Part shown: piece by piece, positions 6,018 through 10,536 of the stretch
How the letters are laid out: each line of letters starts with the position of its first letter
How positions within the stretch are numbered: position 1 is the first letter of the stretch
NCBI GenBank assembly: GCA_002383375.1
Contig: DFYR01000024.1
Location: 1 to 10,536 of the forward strand
Origin: Spirochaetaceae bacterium UBA4077
GTDB taxonomy: Bacteria > Spirochaetota > Spirochaetia > Treponematales > Rectinemataceae
Length of the DNA: 10,536 nt
Reading direction: 5' to 3'
Program-made: the position numbers and the translations under genes
The notes under the pieces: generated by a model
Seen by the model: the letters and a program-made list of their open reading frames with translations, nothing else
Database searches by the model: none
What the model was told of the DNA's origin: nothing

Positions 6018-7196
6018 ATGTCTAATACGGTCAACAGAATCACCCTCTCATCCCGCAGCATAACCCTGGTAGGCACAGCCCATATATCCCGGGACAGCGT
6101 CGCCGAGGTGGAATCCATTATCGCCGAGGAAAAGCCTGGCAGGGTTTGTGTCGAGATAGACCAGACCCGCTACCAGTCCATGACCCAGGGTTCACGCTGG
6201 GAAAATCTGGATATCGGCAAGGTGCTCAAGGAGGGAAAGGGATTTTTCCTTCTGGCCAACCTGGCGCTCTCGGGCTTCCAGAAACGCATGGGGGCTGGAG
6301 TCGGCGTAAAGCCGGGCGAGGAGATGATAGCCGCCACCAGCGCCGCCGAGGCTGCGGGCATACCTTGGTCCTGCTGCGACCGGGACGTTCAGATCACCCT
6401 CAAGCGAGCCTGGGCAAGATCCAATTTCTGGAATAAATCCAAGCTCCTGGCCAGCCTGATCAGTTCTGCCTTCAGCAACGAAAAGCTGTCCGAGGAAGAG
6501 ATCGAGCAGCTGAAAAACAAGAATGAGCTCGAGCAGATGATGAACGAGCTGGCGGGTTACCTGCCTTCGGTCAAGGAAGTGCTCATCGATGAGCGCGACC
6601 GCTATCTGGCTTCCAAGATTTTTCTTTCTCCGGAAGAACATGTAGTGGCGGTGGTCGGCGCAGGGCATATGGCGGGCATCGAGCGATGGCTTAAAAAACT
6701 GGACTTGGGCGAGATACAGCCCGATGTCTCGGAGATCGATGTGGTCCCTCCCAAGAGCGGGTTTTCGAAACTATCGGCTTGGATCATCCCCATGATCATC
6801 GTTGCGCTCATTGTTATCGGTTTTTTTCGTTCAGGAACCCAGGCAAGCCTTGATCTGATGTGGCGCTGGGTCCTGCTGAACGGCACCTTGGCAGCCCTCG
6901 GATCAGCCCTATGCCTGGCCCATCCCGGCACAATCGCCGTTTCTTTTCTGCTGGCGCCCATCGCAACCTTGAATCCCCTGGTGGGGATAGGCTTGTTCGC
7001 GGGAGTGGCGGAAGCATACCTTCGCAAGCCCCGGGTCCAGGACTTCGAGCGGCTTACCGAGGACGTGACGAGCGTTAAGGGCTTTTACGGGAACAGGGTG
7101 ACCCACATACTGCTGGTATTTTTTCTCTCGAGCATCGGGGGCATGATCGGCAACTTCATAGCCCTGCCCTTCCTGGCCTCGGGGGCTATCGGATAG
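6018..7196 (+). CDS. TraB/TIKI-superfamily membrane protein
   Basis: The 392-residue product has the TraB family hallmarks. GTAHIS is at 19-24 and VCVEID at 43-48. Then come the DRD and KRAW segment (121-132), ERDRYLA (192-198), and VVGAGHMAGI (212-221). The paired G-x-x-H motifs and the Glu are the conserved polar residues proposed as a metalloprotease-like centre in the wider TIKI/TraB clan. The soluble domain (1-250) precedes a hydrophobic C-terminus with about four membrane segments (roughly 252-270, 285-302, 304-335 and 362-388), and no signal peptide. Enterococcal TraB/PrgY limits pheromone activity, but the function of chromosomal homologues in other bacteria is unclear. Start ATG has AAAGGAAG upstream. 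It is 16 bp after holA, so it is probably the last gene of the lexA operon. Confidence 0.88.
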   Translation: MSNTVNRITLSSRSITLVGTAHISRDSVAEVESIIAEEKPGRVCVEIDQTRYQSMTQGSRWENLDIGKVLKEGKGFFLLANLALSGFQKRMGAGVGVKPGEEMIAATSAAEAAGIPWSCCDRDVQITLKRAWARSNFWNKSKLLASLISSAFSNEKLSEEEIEQLKNKNELEQMMNELAGYLPSVKEVLIDERDRYLASKIFLSPEEHVVAVVGAGHMAGIERWLKKLDLGEIQPDVSEIDVVPPKSGFSKLSAWIIPMIIVALIVIGFFRSGTQASLDLMWRWVLLNGTLAALGSALCLAHPGTIAVSFLLAPIATLNPLVGIGLFAGVAEAYLRKPRVQDFERLTEDVTSVKGFYGNRVTHILLVFFLSSIGGMIGNFIALPFLASGAIG

Positions 7197-7197
7197 G

Positions 7198-7232
7198 CAG
7201 CGCCCTTTCGGTCGAAGGGCCATGCGGCGCTG
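7198..7232. repeat. GC-rich nested hairpin in the convergent gap (first of two)
   Basis: CAGCGCC (7198-7204) pairs with GGCGCTG (7226-7232). Inside it, GCCCTT (7202-7207) can instead pair with AAGGGC (7215-7220), so two overlapping stems compete. It begins 2 bp after the stop of the TraB-family gene. No T-run follows on either strand. It may protect the 3' end or work with the longer neighbouring hairpin as a bidirectional transcription barrier. Confidence 0.5.
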
Positions 7233-7271
7233 GGGCGGGAGCGTCGGCGGGGAAGGCCGACGCTCCCGCCC
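7233..7271. terminator. Strong 16-bp hairpin between convergent genes, probable bidirectional terminator or barrier
   Basis: The arms 7233-7248 (GGGCGGGAGCGTCGGC) and 7256-7271 are perfect reverse complements over 16 bp with a 7-nt loop. The position between a plus-strand and a minus-strand gene suits a terminator used in both directions. Neither side has the T-tract of a classical intrinsic terminator, so it may act as an RNA 3'-end protecting structure, or be a member of a dispersed palindromic repeat family. That cannot be told from one copy. Confidence 0.6.
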
Positions 7272-7303
7272 ACGGCTCCTGCGTTGAACAAAGCTCAGAC
7301 TTC

Positions 7304-8959
7304 TCAGCGTTCCTGCGCCTTCTCCACCATCTCGAACAAGGCCGGCATAAGCTGTTTTTTTCTGGACAGCATGTCTTTCAAAAAGTAAATCCCTTTCTGT
7401 GACGAAGGGAAATTCACATAGGGATAGAGGCTGTCGTCCGCTGCCATGAAGAGAATGCTCTCCAACTTGCTGATGTCCGTAGCCATGAGGGCTGCCAGGT
7501 AACTGCCGGTTTCAGCCCGCAGGCCAGCCAATCCTTGGAGAATTTCCTGCGCCCTATCCATGATCTGCACAGTACTCATCAATTCAATCTGGCTTACAGA
7601 GAGCTTCTTGCCCTCAGATTCGTATTCCTTGCGATCCACCCTGACCATCGTATCCGCGGGAAGCCTGGCCGCCTCAGAGGCCGAGGCCATTATGTCATGG
7701 CCTAGATCCTCGATGGAAAGATCCGTGATGTTGGCCAGATACTCGGTGGTCTCCTTGTCCATGTCGGTGGTGGTGGCGGACTTGAGCACCAGGGTGTCCG
7801 AGAGTATGCCGCAGAGCAGGACCGAAGCCATAGCCTTGGATAGGGGGGTGCGGGTTTCCCTGTACATGGAGGCTACGATGGTGCTCGTGGAGCCCACTAC
7901 CTTGTTGATGAAGGTGATCGGATAGGGGGTCGAGAAAGAACCGAGCCTATGATGGTCGATGACCTCCAGGATCCTGTAGTGGTCGATGCCTTCCACCGCC
8001 TGGGAGAATTCGTTGTGATCCACCATTATCACGTCGATGTTGGCTTCCTTTATAAGATCGCCTTCGGAAAAAAGACCGATAACCCTGCCTTCGTCGTCCA
8101 CCACCGGCACCGAGCGACTGGGCGATGCGGCGATTGCTTGCTTGGCTGTCTTTATCCAGTCCCTAGGGCTCAAGGCGATGATAGTATCGTCGGCTACGGT
8201 TATTACGGGAGCCGAGTACAGCACCAGGAGGGATGTGGAGGAAGTGTCGTACGGCGAGCTCAAGAGGGAGACGCCCTTTGCTTCGGCCAATTCTTTTATC
8301 TCTCTGGAAGGCAGGACGCCGTTGGTGAGAATCACGACCTTAGCCCCTGCCTCCACGGCGATGCGCTGGGCTTCTTCCCGGTCACCCACGAGGACAATCT
8401 TGTTGTATGCCGGTTCAGCGTGAATATAGTCGGCGAACTTGGCGGTGCTGAGGGCAGCCACAACCATGCGGGCATTGAAGACCGATTCCTTGTCAAAGAC
8501 TACCAGCGGCTGGGCTTTTATCGTTTCGATAAGATGAGAGAGCGAGGTTGGAACAACTGCCTTGCGGTGGGGATTGATCTTGGCCAGTATATTTTGGGCG
8601 AAGGCTCCATAGTGGAGCATAGCCCTGTATTTTCCTTGGGCATCGATGATGGGAAGGACATGGCCGCCGGATTTTTCCATAATGGAGAGGGCTTCCCAGA
8701 GCGGGGTCATCTCGTGCACGCAGACAGGGGCCGTTCCCAGGTAGTAGCCCACCTTGGGCACCAAATCGGGCAGAAACTCCGGAAGCGGAAGGCCAAAGCG
8801 ATGGAAGATATACTCGGTCTGGGGGTTGACCGCTCCAGCCCTGGCCGCCACTGCCCCTTCAAGCCCGAGGGCCCGCTTCAAGGCCGCATAGGCAGCCGCT
8901 GCGACCACCGAATCGGTGTCGGGATTTTTGTGGCCGATGACATAGGTTGTGCGTTCCAT
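7304..8959 (-). CDS. ppaC: Family II (Mn/Co-dependent) inorganic pyrophosphatase with CBS-DRTGG-CBS regulatory insert
   Basis: It hydrolyses pyrophosphate to phosphate in the cytosol. The 551-residue protein is far longer than the ~310 residues of plain family II enzymes. The DHH domain is split: GHKNPDTDS at 9-17 (metal ligands His10, Asp14, Asp16), then DHNE (314-317), DHH (335-337), and SDT (387-389). The DHHA2 domain follows, with the substrate-binding SRKKQ at 532-536. Between residues about 75 and 305 lie CBS1 (75-130), a DRTGG-like domain (about 165-255) and CBS2 (about 256-305). In characterised CBS-pyrophosphatases, AMP/ADP inhibit, and those with DRTGG are activated by diadenosine polyphosphates. 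All catalytic motifs are intact. The ATG is in the position expected from homologues but has no Shine-Dalgarno. It stands alone, convergent with the lexA operon. Confidence 0.95.
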   Translation of the reverse strand: MERTTYVIGHKNPDTDSVVAAAAYAALKRALGLEGAVAARAGAVNPQTEYIFHRFGLPLPEFLPDLVPKVGYYLGTAPVCVHEMTPLWEALSIMEKSGGHVLPIIDAQGKYRAMLHYGAFAQNILAKINPHRKAVVPTSLSHLIETIKAQPLVVFDKESVFNARMVVAALSTAKFADYIHAEPAYNKIVLVGDREEAQRIAVEAGAKVVILTNGVLPSREIKELAEAKGVSLLSSPYDTSSTSLLVLYSAPVITVADDTIIALSPRDWIKTAKQAIAASPSRSVPVVDDEGRVIGLFSEGDLIKEANIDVIMVDHNEFSQAVEGIDHYRILEVIDHHRLGSFSTPYPITFINKVVGSTSTIVASMYRETRTPLSKAMASVLLCGILSDTLVLKSATTTDMDKETTEYLANITDLSIEDLGHDIMASASEAARLPADTMVRVDRKEYESEGKKLSVSQIELMSTVQIMDRAQEILQGLAGLRAETGSYLAALMATDISKLESILFMAADDSLYPYVNFPSSQKGIYFLKDMLSRKKQLMPALFEMVEKAQER

Positions 8960-8970
8960 AGGAGGCTTCT

Positions 8971-8999
8971 AGTATAGTGCAGTCCGCACGGAGGGACAA
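8971..8999 (-). promoter_or_regulatory. Probable promoter of ppaC giving a near-leaderless mRNA
   Basis: On the minus strand, TTGTCC (8999-8994, 4 of 6) is followed after 17 bp by TATACT (8976-8971, 5 of 6). A start 6-8 nt beyond the -10 falls at about 8963-8965, only 4-6 nt before the ppaC ATG (8959). The bases just upstream of that ATG (AAGCCTCCT) are anti-Shine-Dalgarno in sense, so initiation is probably leaderless. Predicted, not measured. Confidence 0.5.
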
Positions 9000-9223
9000 T
9001 GCACTTTCAGGCCAGGCGGCCAGGGATGTCCCGCGAAGCCCACCCTGCCCCGGCAGCTCGTCCCGGCAGTCCGCACCGGCAGCGCCCGGCAGCCCGTACC
9101 GGCACAACGTGGCGGGCTCTTATGACAGTCTTCAGGAGTGAACCCTTAAGGTCCTTCTTTCGCTCCCTGTTCTTAGGATATAGTAAATGCTGGCCCCTTT
9201 GGGAACTTAAGGAAAACGGATGA
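8999..9223 (+). CDS. Doubtful small ORF (74 codons) overlapping the pth start by ATGA
   Basis: An ATG at 8999 follows GGAGGG (8990-8995) and opens a 74-codon frame that ends in TGA at 9221-9223, overlapping the pth ATG (9220) as ATGA, an arrangement typical of translational coupling. Against it: the first half (rich in Arg, Pro, Ala) is just the CCGGCAG repeat array read in one frame, the sequence has no recognisable domain, and pth has its own ribosome-binding site at 9209-9213. The Shine-Dalgarno-like GGAGGG overlaps the -35 region of the opposite ppaC promoter. I list it because the signals are present, but chance is the more likely explanation. The usual pth neighbour, ribosomal protein L25/Ctc, is not encoded here. 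Confidence 0.2.
   Translation: MHFQARRPGMSREAHPAPAARPGSPHRQRPAARTGTTWRALMTVFRSEPLRSFFRSLFLGYSKCWPLWELKENG
9050..9111 (+). repeat. Degenerate 13-bp direct repeats, five copies of CCGGCA(G)
   Basis: CCGGCA begins at 9050, 9063, 9076, 9086 and 9099, so the spacing is 13, 13, 10 and 13 bp. Units read approximately CCGGCAGnyCGyn, with the fourth position in the series shortened by 3 bp and the last copy ending CACAACGTG. The block lies in the 260-bp gap between the divergent ppaC and pth genes (8960-9219), which otherwise holds the ppaC promoter, a weak TATAGT -10 candidate for pth (9179-9184) and the doubtful 74-codon frame. A further 11-nt exact match, GCAGTCCGCAC, links 9066-9076 with 8979-8989 inside the ppaC promoter. 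Confidence 0.65.
9098..9113 (+). repeat. 16-nt exact copy of the pth active-site segment
   Basis: ACCGGCACAACGTGGC occurs here and again at 9272-9287 inside pth, where it encodes part of the catalytic NRHNVAW. The two copies are 174 bp apart in the same orientation. In the matching frame the upstream copy reads YRHNVAGSYDSLQE then a stop at about 9139. No other similarity to the pth start is visible around it. Confidence 0.7.
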
Positions 9224-9792
9224 TCAGACTCTACGCTTTTTTAGGAAATTACGGCAGAGAATACGCATCTAACCGGCACAACGTGGCCTGGCTTTTCCTC
9301 GATTCCCTGGACCTGGCCCGGGACCTGCGCTGGACCAGGGCATTTAAGGGCAAGACAGCCAGCTTGGAGACAGCAAACGGAAGAATTTGGCTCTTGAAAC
9401 CCGAAACTTACATGAACAACTCGGGTGAAAGCGTCGCCGAGCTCTGCCGTTTTTATCGAATTGAAGCCTCCGAGGTGCTGGCGGTCCACGATGAGCTTGA
9501 GATGGCCTTCGGCTGTTTCGGCTTTAAGTTCTCGGGCGGCCTGGGGGGACATAACGGGCTCCGTTCCATGGAAAAGCACCTAGGCACCAGGGATTTCGCG
9601 CGCCTAAGATTTGGCATCGGCCGGCCCGATCACCCCGATGTGGCGGGCTATGTCCTCTCGGATTTCCGAAAGGAAGAGCGGGAGTCCCTGGACCTGTCTG
9701 TATTCCCAAAGGCGGCAGAGGCCTTGGGTCAGTGCATGGATACCGGCTTCGAGTCCGTGGCCGACCGCTTCAAGAAAACCTGCTGCCTTTAA
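9220..9792 (+). CDS. pth: Peptidyl-tRNA hydrolase
   Basis: Pth cleaves the ester bond of peptidyl-tRNAs that drop off the ribosome, recycling tRNA. The 190-residue length is standard. Catalytic and binding residues are present: Asn10 in LGN, catalytic His20 in NRHNV, Asn66 in YMNNSG, Asp91 in VHDEL and Asn112 in GGHNGLRS. Two normally conserved neighbours differ: the family's LGNPG is LGNYG here (Tyr11), and RHNVGW is RHNVAW (Ala23). The helix after HDEL (EMAFGCFGFKF) is also unusual, where many homologues carry a basic LRxxGG strand. The ATG has AAGGA 6 nt upstream. The gene converges with era across 39 bp that contain no clear terminator hairpin. Confidence 0.94.
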   Translation: MIRLYAFLGNYGREYASNRHNVAWLFLDSLDLARDLRWTRAFKGKTASLETANGRIWLLKPETYMNNSGESVAELCRFYRIEASEVLAVHDELEMAFGCFGFKFSGGLGGHNGLRSMEKHLGTRDFARLRFGIGRPDHPDVAGYVLSDFRKEERESLDLSVFPKAAEALGQCMDTGFESVADRFKKTCCL

Positions 9793-9831
9793 GACCGCAA
9801 AGAATACTCATCCGCTTTATAAAACACATCG

Positions 9832-10536
9832 CTAGTAAATCAGCTTTTCCAGGCGTTTTTCATCCCTGCGCCAATCCGGATCGACGCGGACCTGGAGCCT
9901 TAGGTGAATGGGATATTCGAACAAATCCTCAAGATCGGCCTCCGACTCCTGGCGGATCTTCTGGATCATCGAGCCGGCCTTTCCTATGAGTATGCCCTTC
10001 TGGCTCGGCCTTTCGACGACAATGTCGTAGGACGCCTCCAGGCTTCCGTCGCCTAACCTGCGCGAATCGGTATAATCTACAAAGACCGCATGGGGGAGCT
10101 CCTGCCTGGTGTGGCGCAGGATTTTTTCCCTGACGATTTCGGCGATGCGAAAAACAGGTTCTTGGTCAGTATAGTACTCTTCGGGATACCAGGCCGGGCC
10201 TTCCGGGGCCAGTTCTATCAGGCGATCCATAAGATCGTCCAAGCCCTTGCCCTCCAGGGCGGAGATGTTTATGAGCCCCGCTTGGGGTAATTTTGAGCCG
10301 ACAAATGCTGCAGCCCTCTCAGGCAGGGCTTCGACATGGTCGATCTTATTGAGCACCGCAATTACAGGCCGGCTGATGCCCTTCAATGCCGCCGCCATCG
10401 CTTCTTCCTCGAGTCCCGGCTCTCTTGTCGCGTCGATGAGGTAGACCACAATATCCGCGTCGGCCAGGGCGCGGGTGACCAAGTCGCGAAGCTTGAGGTT
10501 GAACTTCTTCTCGGAAATATGGAACCCCGGGGTATC
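9832..10536 (-). CDS. era: GTPase Era, C-terminal 234 residues; 5' end beyond the right edge
   Basis: The frame is open to the window edge and begins with DTPGFHISEKKFNLKLRD, in which DTPG is the G3 (Walker B) motif. VLNKID is G4 and ISALEGKG is G5. The C-terminal KH domain follows, with ELPHAVFVDYTD, ILIGKAGSMIQKIRQE (GxxG loop GKAG) and the closing LRLQVRVDPDWR. Era binds the 3' end of 16S rRNA and acts in late 30S assembly. The P-loop (G1) and G2 lie outside the window. The missing N-terminus is an effect of the window boundary, since Era is about 300 residues. It is convergent with pth. Internal TTG and other starts near 10482 should not be taken as the gene start. Confidence 0.95.
   Translation of the reverse strand, partial: DTPGFHISEKKFNLKLRDLVTRALADADIVVYLIDATREPGLEEEAMAAALKGISRPVIAVLNKIDHVEALPERAAAFVGSKLPQAGLINISALEGKGLDDLMDRLIELAPEGPAWYPEEYYTDQEPVFRIAEIVREKILRHTRQELPHAVFVDYTDSRRLGDGSLEASYDIVVERPSQKGILIGKAGSMIQKIRQESEADLEDLFEYPIHLRLQVRVDPDWRRDEKRLEKLIY

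Noticed and set aside
7949..8977. 342-codon open frame on the plus strand opposite ppaC
   Set aside because: It is antisense to a gene with every family II pyrophosphatase motif; its product is rich in His, Gly and Asp with no domain pattern, as expected from the complementary strand of GC-rich coding DNA.
9050..9111. CRISPR array
   Set aside because: The repeats are only 6-7 conserved bases at 10-13 bp spacing with no true spacers and no cas genes.
8960..9219. tRNA, other structured RNA gene or the rplY/ctc gene usually found before pth
   Set aside because: No cloverleaf, CCA-type acceptor stem or L25-like reading frame could be found in the gap.
10247..10482. Start of era at the internal TTG near 10482
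   Set aside because: Reading continues in frame to the window edge through DTPGFHISEKK, the G3 motif, so the true start is outside.

Overview
This window looks like ordinary core chromosome from a GC-rich bacterium, most plausibly a spirochaete of the Treponema type. That placement is inferred from protein style and gene order: rpoN followed by a short hibernation factor, HPr kinase and HPr; the DnaK and GrpE sequences; LexA next to HolA; and a CBS/DRTGG family II pyrophosphatase. No marker such as rRNA is present to confirm it. I see no mobile element, CRISPR array, tRNA or rRNA, and no new defence or biosynthetic system.

Layout: on the left, grpE and the first 59 codons of dnaK form a minus-strand chaperone operon. 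Divergent from it, a plus-strand run carries rpoN (sigma-54), hpf, hprK and ptsH (HPr). The two directions share a compact divergent promoter region of about 130 bp with back-to-back -35 hexamers. After a 141-bp gap comes a second plus-strand operon, lexA-holA-traB family, with gaps of 6 and 16 bp. It converges on the minus-strand gene for a CBS-domain inorganic pyrophosphatase, and the 107-bp convergent gap is filled with strong GC-rich hairpins. On the right, the plus-strand pth (peptidyl-tRNA hydrolase) lies behind a 260-bp repeat-rich intergenic stretch and converges on the 3' part of era, which runs off the window.

How the genes relate: rpoN-hpf-hprK-ptsH resembles the rpoN-hpf-PTS-Ntr neighbourhood of Proteobacteria, but with the HPr kinase/HPr pair in place of the nitrogen PTS proteins. 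It suggests a regulatory unit joining sigma-54 transcription, ribosome hibernation and carbon/energy signalling; no PTS enzyme I or permease is in view. lexA-holA pairs the SOS repressor with a replicative clamp-loader subunit. pth and era are translation and ribosome-assembly housekeeping genes. The less expected details are small: a likely leaderless pyrophosphatase transcript, a 13-bp degenerate repeat array upstream of pth, a 16-nt copy of the pth active-site segment in the upstream gap, and unusual residues next to Pth catalytic positions.
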